Source: Delphinus delphis
Lineage: Eukaryota; Chordata; Mammalia; Artiodactyla; Delphinidae
DNA: 64,000 nucleotides
Assembly: GCF_949987515.2 (NCBI RefSeq)
Contig: NC_082691.1
Coordinates: 58,535,740-58,599,739, forward strand
Direction: 5' to 3'
Part shown: piece after piece, positions 44,044 through 56,611 of the stretch
Layout of the letters: each line of letters begins with the position of its first letter
How positions within the stretch are numbered: position 1 is the first letter of the stretch
Translations under genes and position numbers: made by a program
Notes under the pieces: generated by a model
Told to the model about the DNA's origin: nothing
The model's database searches: none
Seen by the model: only the letters and a program-made list of their open reading frames with translations

Positions 44044-46165
44044 GGTGTCTTAAACTAGGATCTAGCATATAGCACTTCTGCTTATAGGAAGATGTTCTCT
44101 TATAATAGAAGTTACCATGAAAAATAATACAATCCACCACAATACTATATTACTCAGAAATGTACTTACTAGTAATTTGTAAACTAACTTTGTTTATATC
44201 GCTGTCCTTTCTCTCTTTATTCACTGGTTTTCTTCAATTACAAACAGTCTCATCAGAGATCACCTATATGCTAAAAAATAAGACTTGTAGATGAGTAATA
44301 CTTTTATTCTCTTCTCTTGCCGGATTATCCCTTTGCAATTCCTAGGTCATGGCCTGAGTATTTCCTAGGTATTTACATCTGTATAATAGAAAGTCAAAGG
44401 TCTCAAACTCCTGAGTGACTTCAGTCTGCCAGCATCAAAGGAAGCTGGCATGAGATGCTCCTTCCCCAGAAAAATGTTCTTCCCCAGTCACAGTAAATGA
44501 CTGGGATGGATGAAGAGAGGCCAAATCCTTAAGGGTACATTTAAGTAATAAGCCTCATCCTATACAAAATGCAGTAATGTGAGGCCCCTTACTTAGTCAT
44601 AAACTAGTATGTGTTCAATTTGGACTGCTAACTTAGGTATCTGTTTACCTCTACTCTCTAATTTCAATATTTATAATAGACTCTGCTAAAACTTTTCAGC
44701 ATTACATTGGTATCAATAAAATTATTGGGAATACCTGTTTAAGATGAAAATTTTGAACTGTGGTATTAACCAAGTTTAAAAAGAAAATTATACCAAAAAT
44801 AATTCTCAACTGAGAACTTCTATGTTGAAAGGGTTTTTTTGTTTTGTTTTGTCCTTTTTCCAAAGTGGTATCATGTGGAATTGTACCATGTAAAATACTG
44901 TAGATGGTTTTTTTTTTACAATTTACAAGAAATTTTCTTTTAGAAATTATTTACAATGTAAATCAACATTGCAAGATTTTATGTGTGTATTTTTTTAAAT
45001 TGAAGATACTTGTATGGATGGATGGGAAAGGTTTTTCAAAATATGTGAATTCTATCTATTTTGCATTGTGAATGTTATCAATCATGTCATCCAGAAGAAT
45101 GGGTACAGAACTTAAGATCAAAACCTCTCCAGTTCCACAGATGTCTCCTATAGGCCCAAGCCAAAGAGAGTGATTACCATCTCACTGAGAATTTCCCTCT
45201 GTTTATGCTTCTAGCCTCTTCCCAGATTATCAGTTGCCTTATTTCCTTATAAATCTCGCTTTCCACATTTTTAGTTACTTTTATTACCCACCACTGAGCC
45301 TGGGAAAGTCTTCCCTTCAGTTTAGACATTAAGGCTTATAAAAGGAACAAAAGTATGCATCCAGCATATAAACAAAATATGCTCCTTTTCACAAGGTTTT
45401 TATATCGAAATTAAAGAAAACTCTCAAGTTTCGTACATTTGGATTTGTGTAAATTCCTTGGGGAACTCCAAAGAGGAACTATCTCTTCACTAAGTTTCAT
45501 TTTCCTCAGTATTTAAAACATTCAAGGAAAGAAAGCAACAATAACCCCTAGTATAAAAGAAACAGGATCAGTTTCATTTTCTGTTCTTTTTTAGAGACAA
45601 CTGCATCCATTTCTGATCATTTTAGTACCTGCCATGGTTCAATCAACTTCTCTAATAGTTGTGGAATGTGAAATGTCTACATAAGATTGTAGGAGACCTT
45701 TTTTTCTTCCTAGAGTCTCTAGCAGATGCAAACAAGGTGATATGTCCCTGCATGCTACTGTTGCTAAACTGTGAGCAAAGTAAAAGAAAAAGACCGATTT
45801 AGATAATACATCTAAGATGCTTGTTGAGTGAAATGTCAAGTAGATTCATGTCTTGCCTTGTCCATCATCAGCCAATCAATGACACTTGAACCTGGGATGA
45901 CCAGGTCAACTTGCTACCACTGCTACTAAGTGGGAGAGAGAATGCATAGATCACCTCTCAAAATGACAATTACTATGTGAAGCTATGGTAATTCCACAAG
46001 CCCTAGTCATTGTCCTGCTTAGCAAGAGGCTTCCTATGCTCCCACAGCTAAATACCAGCTCACTCAGATCTTGACAAAAGGGAAACAAAAAGACCTTTGG
46101 GATATCAACTCCCTGGTGACCCAGGTCTGATCAGAATTGAATTTCACTCTGCTTAGAACAAGTTT
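44044..46165. other. Unique AT-rich DNA
   Basis: No gene or recognised repeat; small T-rich runs at about 44830 and 44910. Confidence 0.45.
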
Positions 46166-46257
46166 GAAAAAGAAAGGAAGAAAGAAAAAAAGGAAGGAAG
46201 GAAGGAAGGAAGGAAGGGAGAAAGGGAGAGAGAAAGAAAAAGAAAGGAAAAAAGGGA
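46166..46257 (+). repeat. Polypurine (GGAA/GAAA)n tract, 92 bases
   Basis: Uninterrupted purine run on the plus strand with a ggaagg core. The F/P/S-rich ORF on the minus strand is its shadow. Confidence 0.95.
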
Positions 46258-49200
46258 TTAAAGTAAATGAAGCCTTTGAGTGAGCTGTGTTCTTTCTTTT
46301 GCATATAAATGAATATGAATACAGTCAATAGACAGACTTGCCATCTTCCTCCCACTCCCACCCATCCTGGTGACATTTATTTTTTTAGTCACTCAGACTA
46401 GAATGCCTTCATAATAAATAAATCCATCATATTCCTGTTTGGGATCAATACTAGATATTTACCATTAATTTGTCATGCTTTCATACGTGTACTTGTTATA
46501 GCCTGTAATCCTTAAATTTGCTCTGGAGATTTGGAGATTTCATCAAATCCCCAAGATCAAAAGCCTAAAAATTTTTGTTTGCATTTACATGTAAAGCTTA
46601 CAAAGTTCTCCAGGGGAAATGGTGGTAAGAGCATTCTTCAAACTCTTGTTAACTGTTAACTGTCAAAGCCTGAGGGTGAAATCTCAGAGGTTTGTTTTAA
46701 CAGGAGGAAAAAACATGACGTCAATTTTAAGTTTTCTTAAAAACTCATGAACATGAACAACATTTTTTCTCATCAGCTCATTTAAAATATAAGTGTGATT
46801 GTTAGTCAAAGCTAAAAGGGTATATAAAAACATCAACTTGTTTTCTCTCTCTGCAAGATGGATGTAGAGCCTGCCTGCAGGATCATAACTGAGGCAAACT
46901 AAGTGGGAAAGTTGGTATTTTAGGTACATTATTTTAAATCAATCAAGACCCCAGAGAGACAGCTGTTACTTTGATCATCCCAATAGCGTTGAAAAATAAT
47001 ATGTAAAATTATGCTACTTCATATTTATCCCTAAAATTAGCAATCAGCTGAAAGACAGAGCTATAAATCACATTTTAAAATCTGCCTGTCTCACCAGGGA
47101 ATGACTTAATTACCAATGATACCATCTGAAAAGACAATGCTAAACCAACTCGATAAAGAGATCTGCTATTTCAGCATTTGAGATCACATGTTCAAGTATA
47201 TTATATAGTGTATGTGTGTATTAATATGTTATTTTATATATTATTATTGTTTTTCTATAAAAATAAAATTGAACTAGTCATTTACAAAAAGAATCAAAAT
47301 TTGTTTTAACTGACCGATTTTCTAAGTAACTATTTTTTTAAAAGCCTCATCATATGATAAAAGATGAGAATTATTATAGAGGACTGTTACATGAACACCT
47401 CTCAAGAATATTTCAGTCTTTTTATGAGTCTAATGGTAGAGTTCATGTACGATCTATACCCCCAATAGTGATCCTAGATAAGGATGACATTCTCTGTACA
47501 CACAGGCTTCAGAATTGGCAGGATTTTCACAGAAACTGACCATATTCTGCCTTAAAATATTCAATGATAATGACGGCTCTACCATTTTTTACCTCCAGAT
47601 CAAGTTAATTAAGAAATTAATACTACCGAAGAAGAAAAACATAAAGACAATGTTTTAAAATGCAAGTCTTGTTTTGTTTCATTTAGAATAGTATACCCAG
47701 AAATATTTACTTTCATTTAGGAGGTAATAAAAAGTGACAGAAAGAGAATTTTGCCTAGATAGTTTACTTTCTAATATTTCCTGTATATAACATGTACGGT
47801 TTATTCTAACATTTCCCACTTTATATTTCCTGAAGACACTGAATCAGTGCAATTTCATGCCTACAGATTTCAGTTTCCAACACTCAAAGACTAAATGGTG
47901 ACTGAATGATGCTAAATCGTGCTTTTAGGAGAAATAACTATCCAAAAGGAACTCATTTAGCAACTCACTTTCTGTGTGTACATTTGTCACTTGCTTTCCT
48001 TATATTTTCTTCAACTGTTTATTGAAATTAGGAGAAATACTTTTACCATTTCCGTTGTTTTTTCTCTGATTGGCCAGAGCTGTAACATTATTCCTGGAAA
48101 TGCCTGTCAGGGGAATGAGAACACTTCCAGAAATATAACCACAACGAAGTGATTTGGCCTAAATACAGGCATTTTAATTGAGTATGTATAGGCACAGAAC
48201 ATTTCTTAAAAGCAGTGTGAATATTAGTCTTCTCAAACTGCAATTTCAAATTAAGATGCTACTGAAAATTTACAAGCGTACTTCCTTAGCTCAACTTCAC
48301 TATTTTAACCCTCGGTGGGGGATGGAGAGGAAGGAAGAAGTCACACAGACTCTGAAAAGGCTAATAATTTTACTTCAATTGCTCTTGTCTTTTGGAATTT
48401 ACTATAACCCACATATACTCTTCTCTGAGGAAAGACACTTACATTGATTTAAATTTGTAACAGTCATGATAAGGAAATATTTTTCACCATTTGGTTTCTT
48501 CGGTGCCAATAAGGCACTAATTTTGCTACTGGTGGTGGTGAGGGGCAGAAATGTAAAAAAAAGACCTTTTCTCTGTACCTCTACAGTTCAGTGATATTTT
48601 ACGTTCATAACATAAGCCTATATAAGATCTGAATCATAGGAATTTGAATAAATTATGTGAAATTTAGCTTCAGCATTAACAGAATTTTAATCTATTATAT
48701 TCTTTGAAAATCAATTGTTGACATAGAGCTAATCTCAATCACATAAATACTTTAATAACCAGAACATTCTATTTCTTAATTGCCTATTAGAATTTATATT
48801 AGTAATTAAATGCTCCCTGAAAGTTTGGTAGTTGATACTTCAGTAAAATTCCTCTTTTTCTCTATCATTTTAATGTATTTCTTGAGATGCTGCTTCTGAG
48901 ATTATCACTCTTCTTGTACCACAATGCTTGGGATTCTTCTCTGATGAACCACAGAATTTATCAAAGCCTTTTATGCACCTCCTGATTGCTAAGATTCCAA
49001 ATAGTATTAAACATCAAGCACTATGAAGTTTCACTGATAAAAATGCACCAAAAGGTAAACAAATTAATTATTTTTACTATCCTAAGATAACAAAAGGACA
49101 AAACAATCAGATCTTCCTTTCTACTTACCCTTGGTATCCAAGCTTTCTATTTTGAATGACTCTCTCAGCACACCCACAAGTGAAGACAAAGTTGTCTCTA

Positions 49201-49525
49201 AGAGCTGTTGAGAGTAAATCAAAGATATCTTTTCTTCCTAAGACCTCTCTTGAAAAAAATGTAAAATGGTTCTTGTTCTGAGAATGAAGACTAACTAATC
49301 ACCCAGAGAGAAGCAGTTTTGTTCCCGTGTGTCTGTGAGGATTGGGAGGTGCCAGCAGTGGTCAGGGAGGATGGGACAAGGGGTCTCATGGAGGGGTGCT
49401 ACTCAGCAACATCCAATCGTGAGAACTCAGAATTGTAATGTCCTGCACTTCGCACTGTGTGCACATTAATTTCTACAGTTACTCCATATAATTGTTGTCT
49501 CACAAGACTTAAATTGTAAACTAAA
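46258..49525. other. Unique AT-rich DNA, 3.3 kb
   Basis: No transposon recognised over the whole stretch, which is unusual for this window. Small frames of 61-89 codons lack motifs. Candidate conserved noncoding sequence; not demonstrable here. Confidence 0.4.
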
Positions 49526-49997
49526 TATATTAGTTTCCTACTGCTGCTGTAACAAATTACCACAAATTTAGTGTCTTAAAGCAACACAAATTCATTCTCT
49601 TGTAGGTCTGGAGGTCATAAACTGTAAGTCAGTTTCCCTAGGCTAAAGTCAAGGTGTCAGCAGGACTGGTTCCTTCCGTAGGCTCTGAGGGAGAATTTGT
49701 TTCCTTGATTTATCAGCTTCTGGTGGCCAACTATATTCCTTGGCTTGTGGCCCCTTCCTTCATCTTTAAAGCACATCACTTCAACTTCTGCTTCTCTCTC
49801 TGTCTCTCTCCTGTATCCATTTTATAGACCTTTGTGATCACCCTGGGCCCACACTGATAATCCAGGATAAACTCCCCATCTCAAAATCCTTAATTTAATC
49901 ACATTTACAAAGTCCCTTTTGTCATATAAAGACACAGTCACAGGTTCCCGGACCAAAGGCACTGGACATACGTGGGGACGATTATTCAGCCTACCAC
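49526..49997 (-). mobile_element. MaLR (MLT1-like) LTR, near full length
   Basis: Antisense: tagtttcctactgctgctgt, aacaaattaccacaaattta, tctggaggtcataaactgta, caaggtgtcagcaggactgg, cttctggtggccaactatat, atcacatttacaaagtccct, attcagcctacca. Solo LTR with no internal region beside it. Confidence 0.85.
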
Positions 49998-50339
49998 ACT
50001 AGGCTAGCAGTGTCTGAACTGATGACGAGGCTATGGCGGTGAGCTGGATTCTCCCATATGTGTAGCTCTAAAGCCTTATCAACCGTACATGCATGGTTCT
50101 GAGTGTGCAAGGGGCAGACACTGAGACAGGCGTTTTCTATCCTCGTAATTCATCGTAAATAAACAATGGGATAAGAGGAGCTATGCAGCAAAATACGGCA
50201 TATTTGAGCTTAAATGAAACTCGGGTCATAGACAGAATATTTTATAATGTAGTACAATTATTGGAGAGTATAGGCCAGAGACAGGATGAAGTTTTAAATA
50301 AGTGGTGTTTTAATCACAATGTCTCCTAAAGGAAGAAAC

Positions 50340-50465
50340 TAATCTAAGGAGAAAGATGAGGTGTAGCTCTGATTATTTTAAGGATTAAATAAGATAATTT
50401 ATGTAACACCCTAAGCATAGTGTCTAACTTAGTAAACGCTCAAAAATGTTAATTATGATGATTTC
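50340..50465 (+). mobile_element. MIR 3' fragment
   Basis: ttaaggattaaataagataa, caccctaagcatagtgtcta and cttagtaaacgctcaaaaat match the MIR 3' region. Confidence 0.65.
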
Positions 50466-51482
50466 TTCCAATACTCTGAGATTAAAACTGTTTTCTTTCC
50501 CTTAGCTTGCAATGATGAATCCGCATATAATTCTTTCCTTGTCAGATAACCACTTGCATTACTACCCCCAAAGAGGGTGCTGACAGTGAGCTGAAGGAAA
50601 TCTCAGAAGACAAGAATCCCCAGCAGACTACCAGCACAATCTCTGACATGCTTTTCTTTCCTAAATTGACCTTGTTTTCCCGGGTTAAAGTTGAGTATCC
50701 AGGCATTAGCTACTACTTGGAAAAGTGCTGAGTGGCTGATGTGTTTTGTCAGCATTGTCCAAGGCCAGCCGGAGAATGTCAGCGGCTCCTTCCTTTCCAC
50801 TTGCATTTGGCAAAGACTTACATTGTGATGCTCAGAATGGTGGAAAGTGATGCAAATGCATAGTTCTTTCTATGCATGTCATATCATACACCCACTTAAA
50901 ATGCCGTCTTCCCAATAGTTTGTTCAGCTAGTAGAAACAGCAATGAAAATCACAAAAGGAAAACATCATCTATCTGAAGGGAAGTCTACTTGCGGCAGGC
51001 AAATTTAAGAAACAGTCTATCTGTTCCCTATTCTCCCTCTAACTGACCTGTAAAAGGTTAAATGGTATGTATTCCCCATCTGTAAAAAGGGGGTAGTCAT
51101 AATTATCAAATAAAAACTGCATAAAAGATACATCTTTATTAACAAACAGTAAATAATGGGTGATTTCCCTTTGGGAGTCCTACTTTTGTCCTGACCTGAC
51201 ACAGTTTAAGTTCATCACTGGGAGTGATCGACTTGACTTTCTCCTTCTCCCCTCACCATTTAGAACCCCAAAATGTCTTTGACCTTAACTATCCACTTTC
51301 ATTTTTTTAAACCTTGTGACACTTTCCAGCAAAGGCAGGAAGAAGCAACAATCTCTCACTCTCGTTCTTCCAAAATCCTTTTTTCGTCTCTCAGAAGACA
51401 CCTCTGCTTCACTATAATCCTATAGCCTAGTCCTTTGGTGCTCTAGTTTGCCTCCAGGGCATTGCTTCTCACCCTTGGTTTT
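50466..51482. other. Unique DNA
   Basis: No gene or named repeat. Contains a T/C-rich region about 51230-51480. Confidence 0.45.
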
Positions 51483-51497
51483 AATCTGATGTGTTTT

Positions 51498-51777
51498 GGG
51501 GGGGTTATTTATTTATGGCTGCATTGGGTCTTCGTTGTTGTGCGTGGGCTTTCTCTAGTTGCAGCGAGGGGTGGCTACTCTTGGTTGCGTTGCACAGGCT
51601 TCTCAATGCGGTGGCTTCTCTTGTTGCAGATCATGGGCTATAGAGCGCAGGCTCAGTAGTTGTGGAGCACAGGCTTAGTTGTTCCGTGGCATGTGGGTTC
51701 TTCCCGGACCGGGGCTCGAACCCGTGTCTCCTGCATTGGCAGATGGATTCTTAACCACTGCACCACCAGGGAAGCCC
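51498..51777 (-). mobile_element. CHR-type SINE, long form
   Basis: Reverse strand head gggcttccctggtggtgcag; long-form body; tail side has ttatttatttat after a G7 run. Imperfect TSD aatctgatgtgtttt at 51483-51497 and aatctgacatgtttt at 51778-51792. Confidence 0.92.
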
Positions 51778-51792
51778 AATCTGACATGTTTT

Positions 51793-52539
51793 TATGTCAG
51801 ATAGAATACAGGCAGAACGAGGGGTTTTGTTTTGTTAAACCCCGTTGTGAAATGCTATTAAAATATTTTATAAATAAGACTAAATGTTTTATCCTCTAAA
51901 TGGTGTTGAGTGAAACATCTAAATATCCACATCTGAAGAAGCAAGAATTATAGAGTAGGTCAAAAAAACTACGATTTGGTCTTCTGACTGAAAATAACGA
52001 CTCCCTGTTATCTGAACAACTATCACTTGCAGATGGTCAATACAAAATATTCAGACTAAGGCTTAGATGAAAACTGTTAACTACAGAGCTAAGAAAAGGA
52101 AGGGGAGAGCAGGTCATAAAATAGTAAAGAATTTAAAAAGTGAGGATTAGAACTACCTCTTCGAGGTTATCGATTCAGTGGAGATTTGGGACAAGGTAAA
52201 CTGCCTCTCTATGAATTATTATCCTTTCAGAGAGTGATTACCATATTAAATAGGTTAACCACCTAACCCAAACTCAGATACAGAAGGATGAGTCACAAAG
52301 GGGAAAAAATAAATTTGTGTAAAAATGAAAAAAAAAATATATATATATATGAAAATGTCAAAGTTCAGGGTACAAGGGGGTGGGAGAATTAATAAGTAAC
52401 ACAAACACAAAAGGAAAAGGTAAGGGGGACAATATTTATCATGTCAGTTTAAAGACAAAGACCTACTAATATTTCCTGCCCAAGGCTTTAAAATTATTCT
52501 CACTCTCCTATAATCTTCTAGCCTCAGACAATAAGATTA
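51793..52539. other. Unique AT-rich DNA
   Basis: No gene recognised; short (TA)n run at about 52338-52351. Confidence 0.45.
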
Positions 52540-52650
52540 TATGCATGCCACAACTAAGAAGTCTGAATGCCGCAACTAAAGATCCTGTATGCCACAACTA
52601 AAACCCAGCACAGCCTAAATAAATAAATAAATAAATAAATAAATATTTTT
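52540..52650 (+). mobile_element. CHR-type SINE, 5'-truncated, with (AAAT)n tail
   Basis: Only the 3' modules remain (gccacaactaagaagtctga, gccgcaactaaagatcctgt, gccacaactaaaacccagca, cagccta) followed by about eight taaa units. It corresponds to the tail half of the SINE at 29500-29727. Truncation is uncommon for SINEs here. Confidence 0.8.
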
Positions 52651-53724
52651 TAAAAAGATCACATGTACACATACAATCACCCAGTGAGACAACTGGGTTC
52701 CATATACCATTTTCTTGTTTCCTCTAGGGCTTCCTAGCACTGCTTAAAATCTAATAGGAGCAGAATGTTAGGAAGGGGAATGAGTCTGTACAGTCCACTT
52801 CAGACTTAATTTCATACAGTATATTTTAAATGCTCTTATAATTTACTTGAATATCTATGTCCTCTAGGTAATAAAGAGAATGCTTAGTATGTAGAGACTA
52901 AAGAACAGAAAGGGAACTGGCACCCCCAGCCGTGACCCCGATGGAGTCAACAACCTGCAAGGCAAATCATTAATATTTCCCTGCCCCTGCATGGACAACT
53001 TCACATTGAATAATTTTTCTTTTATGTATATTACAAAACAATGCACATATAAACGTGGTTTCTTAAATAAAATGGCTACCATAGCTGTATGAATGTAGCC
53101 TAGTATTCAAAGTCAGGCCCCCCCTACACAGTCCCAATCTCTTTTTTCCAACCATATCTCTCAGCATTTGCTTATAAAAATTCTCTACTCCAATCAGACT
53201 AGCATACTCCCTGTCCCATGCACATTCCCATCTCATTTGCCTCAGGTAACCTGGAAAACAGATGGAATGTCATCCTACCTCAAGCTGTTAGCATCAGATA
53301 TCATAAAACCGTGGCACTGGATGTGGTTTTTTAGGCCATTTGGTCTTATTTTCTAATCTATGGTGTTCCCAAAAGTGAGCCAACCTAAACCCGAACACCT
53401 ATTTTTTCTGCTTTTTCACCCTGAGCTTGATTGTCTTGCAAATTATCTTCAGGAGTAAAGAAATCAAAAGGAACTTGGAGCTTTGTGTTGAAGAATTACT
53501 CGTTCACTATGCTAATAGATGGAATTAAGGGGAGTGGGTACATCTGCGTTGCAATGAGCACACCTAGTGCCCAGATCTTGGTTTCTAATGCTTTTCTCCA
53601 ATAAAAGGAACCAGGGCTCCTTGGAGAAATGGCTGATTCTAAGACTGGGTCAGGCACTATACAAGATGAGCCTAGAGTGTCTTACAGAAAGTAAGGAAGT
53701 GCTAAAAAAAAAAAAAAAAAAAGT
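52651..53724. other. Mostly unique DNA
   Basis: 53110-53260 weakly resembles an L2 3' region. An A20 run lies at 53704-53722. No gene. Confidence 0.4.
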
Positions 53725-54660
53725 CATAATGATTGGGTATGTCAGAGGGCCACAGGAGCCAATATCCAAAGCTAGAACAATTTGAGCAACAAAATAAATA
53801 AAGTATCATTGGATTTTAACACCCAAAATAAAATAAATATCCATGAGTCCATATTAATACAGATAAATAATTAAATGAGAAAAGACAGATCTCATGATTA
53901 AAAGAACTGCCAATAATTTATGTAAATACTGCACCCTCAAAGAAGCATAATTCCCCACTCCTTAAGTGTGGGCTGCACATAGTGACTTCCTTCCAGGGAA
54001 TACACTATGGAAAGGAGGATAAAGAGTGTAACTTTGTAGTACAGAAACCTGACAAGTACTACCTCGGCCAGGTGATGAGGGCTGTAATTAGGTGAGGCTG
54101 TAATTAGCAGAGAATGTAATTAGATGAGGCTGTAATTAGCAGAGAAAGTGGTAAGTCATGTTAATAGTTTATACCCTTCATATGATGTGATGAAAACGGC
54201 ACCTTACCTCTGTGGTCTTCCTCCCCAAAACACATAACCCCAGTCTAATCAGGAGAATAACATCAAGGACTAATTCCAATTGAGGTACTTTCTACAAAAT
54301 ACCTCACCACTACTCCTCAAAACTGTCAAGATCATCAGAAATGAAGAAAAAGGAAGTCTGAGAAGCTGTCACAGCCAAGAGGTGTCTAAGGAGGAGACAT
54401 GACTAAATGTAATATGCTATCCTGGATGGGATCCTGGAACGGCAAAAGGATATTATGAAAATTCTAAGGAAATCTGAATAAAGTATGGACCTTTGTTAAT
54501 AATAATCTATCAATATGTATTCATTAATTGTGACAAATGTACCAAATTAATGTAAGATGCTAATAACAGGGGACACTACGTGCCGGGTACATGGCAATTC
54601 TGTACTATCTTTGCAATTTTTCTATAAATCTAAATCATTCTCAAAACTTTATTTAAAAAA
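53725..54660 (+). mobile_element. L1M 3'-end fragment
   Basis: L1M-type text: acaatttgagcaacaaaata, tatccatgagtccatattaa, cctggatgggatcctggaac, ggaaatctgaataaagtatg, aattgtgacaaatgtaccaa, gtaagatgctaataacaggg, ctatctttgcaatttttcta. A 32-bp tandem duplication (tgaggctgtaattagcagag at 54093 and 54125) is embedded. Confidence 0.8.
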
Positions 54661-54670
54661 TATAGCAGAG

Positions 54671-54868
54671 GGGCTTCCCTGGTGGCACAGTGGTTGAGAG
54701 ACCGCCTGCCGATGCAGGGGACACAGGTTTGTGCCCCGGTCTGGGAAGATCCCACATGCCACGGAGCGGCTGGGCCTGTGAGCCATGGCCGCTGAGCCTG
54801 CGTGTCCGGAGCCTGTGCTCCGCAACGGGAGAGGCCACAACAATGAGAGGCCCGTGTACTGCAAAAAA

Positions 54869-54885
<17 letters not shown>
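54671..54885 (+). mobile_element. CHR-type SINE, short form
   Basis: Complete copy with an A tail of about 24 bases, followed by (TA)n to 54917. TSD tatagcagag at 54661-54670 and 54913-54922. It sits at the A-tail of the L1M at 53725-54660. Confidence 0.95.

Positions 54886-54917
<32 letters not shown>
54886..54917. repeat. (TA)n microsatellite after a SINE tail
   Basis: About 16 TA units between the SINE poly(A) and the TSD, apparently expanded from the tail/TSD junction. Confidence 0.95.
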
Positions 54918-54922
54918 CAGAG

Positions 54923-55236
54923 GTAGTGAGGAGTTTGGAGGGTTGAGTGAGCAGTGGGATGGAAAAGAAAAAGAGGATGGAAGTATGGGGCCATCAGGGA
55001 GGGGCCTGAATCTAGTTGGAAAACATAGAGGTCCCACTTGCAGAGTAACGTGGGTTCATCTGGGATCCTTCTATAAGTGATTCTTGCACTCCTCCCCATT
55101 CCACTCCCAGCCTACTTACATCTTGGTCCTGGTCTCACTCCCAAGAGGACACTACTCATAAACAGGCTACCCTGTGGTTTTAAGGAAAGACAGAGCAAGG
55201 AGAGAGTGTTAAGAAGCAGCAGAAATATACTGAAAG
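54923..55236. other. Unique DNA
   Basis: Nothing recognised. Confidence 0.4.
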
Positions 55237-55318
55237 CTCTCCCTTCCTTCCTTCCTTCCTTCCTCCCTCCCTGCCTTCCTTCCTCCCTCCCTCCCTCCCT
55301 CCCTCCCTTCCTTCCTTC
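55237..55318 (+). repeat. Polypyrimidine (CTTC/CCTC)n tract
   Basis: 82 bases of only C and T except for one G at 55273. The SLPPSLPP-type ORF is its shadow. Confidence 0.95.
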
Positions 55319-56393
55319 ATCTTGTCTCCTTCCTGTCTTCTCTTGGGGCAGGATAAGGTAAAATTATCACTCTGAATATTGCAGATGTGAATTAGTCATA
55401 GTTTAATCAGGTAAATAAGCCAACAGGGGTATTTGAAGCAGAGGAAATGGGTAACATAAGTGACAGAAGAGCTGAAATGCGAACTGGAGACAGTGAGACC
55501 ACCCAGGATAAGCAAAAGCAGGAAGCCCTGCGTGACCACCCCTAACCCTAGAAGGCCAAGGGAGGAGGCAGTTCCTGGAGCCTGGGGACTGGGGCCACCT
55601 CGCAGAAGCTAGAGCCATAGCTGACAAGACTTGCTGCCCGAGGCAGAGGGAAGAGAGAAATAGGGTGGCTTCTTCCTTCCTCTTGCCCTTCAGTCTCCCA
55701 CTATCACTCAGAAGCCAGAGGAGCACAGCCTGCACAAGTCTGCCAAGCAGAGAAAGGATGGAGACCAATCTGAAGCCATCAGCTCTACACAATAAGCTAC
55801 CTCTTTAGAGAGGCTATTTCTACTTTCTAAAACAGTTTCTACTATTTCTAGTTTGATGCACAATCAGGTCTGGGCAAAACCAGCAGATTGTTGAGGTTAT
55901 TTTACTTGGAATTTAAAAAACCTTCGTTATAAGCACCTACTGTGGTAAACATGGATGATCATTCCCATTTCGTAACTAGAAGGTTGAAATAGAGCTGTTT
56001 TATAAGATCTGAAAGAAGGTCAGTCACAGGGCTGGGGGAAAGACAGGATCTGTTTCATTTGCAACACCATTTTCTGTTGCTTCACCTTTTCTCCCTTTTA
56101 ATTATGCACAGGATCACTGGCAGAGTTGAAACTAAAACTGGGAGCCTAGTGCCTTGTCCAATAAAATTATTCTTCTGCCAAACTTAGCTTTGGAAAAGAG
56201 TGGTTTGATTGTTTCCTTTAAAGCCAGGATTTACTCTAAATGAAGGTTCACACATCGTAAAACAAACAAAGAAACAGAAATTACAAACAGAGGAGCCAAT
56301 ACTTTGTAGTTTCTGCTAATGTTCAGTCACTTTGGAGGCAGGCAGCCAAGACTCAGATGGGAAGATGCCACCAATAAGCAGGTGGAAAGGAAG
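55319..56393. other. Unique DNA, locally GC-richer
   Basis: 55400-55800 is less AT-rich than its surroundings. The 129-codon minus frame (55403-55792) is the longest frame in the window not explained by a repeat. It has no recognised domain and no clear splice sites or promoter, so it is not called a gene. Confidence 0.4.
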
Positions 56394-56491
56394 GAAAGAA
56401 AGGAAGAAAGGAAGGGAGGGAGGGAGGAAGGAAGGAAGGAAGGAAGGAAGGAAGGAAGGAAGGAAGGAAGAAAGAAAGAAAGAAAAAGAAA

Positions 56492-56555
<64 letters not shown>

Positions 56556-56611
56556 AAAGAAAGAAAGAAAAGAAAAGAAAAAAAGACAGGAAAGAAAGAA
56601 AGAAAGAAAAA
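56394..56611 (+). repeat. Long polypurine (GGAA)n(GAAA)n tract
   Basis: Unbroken purine run 56394-56586 (193 bases), one C at 56587, then purines to 56611. The (GGAA)n part (about 56400-56470) passes into (GAAA)n. ORFs rich in K/E/R on plus and F/L/S on minus are shadows. Polypurine mirror repeats of this length can form triplex DNA. Confidence 0.98.

Noticed and set aside
52617..52645. CRISPR-like short repeats
   Set aside because: Simple AAAT units of a SINE tail in a mammalian genome; no spacers.
54653..55099. 148-codon and 135-codon minus frames
   Set aside because: They run through a SINE, its A-tail and a (TA)n array; translation of repeats.
55403..55792. 129-codon minus-strand frame
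   Set aside because: Longest frame not explained by a repeat, but no known domain, no splice or promoter signals and no polyadenylation context. The local GC rise alone makes longer chance frames likelier.
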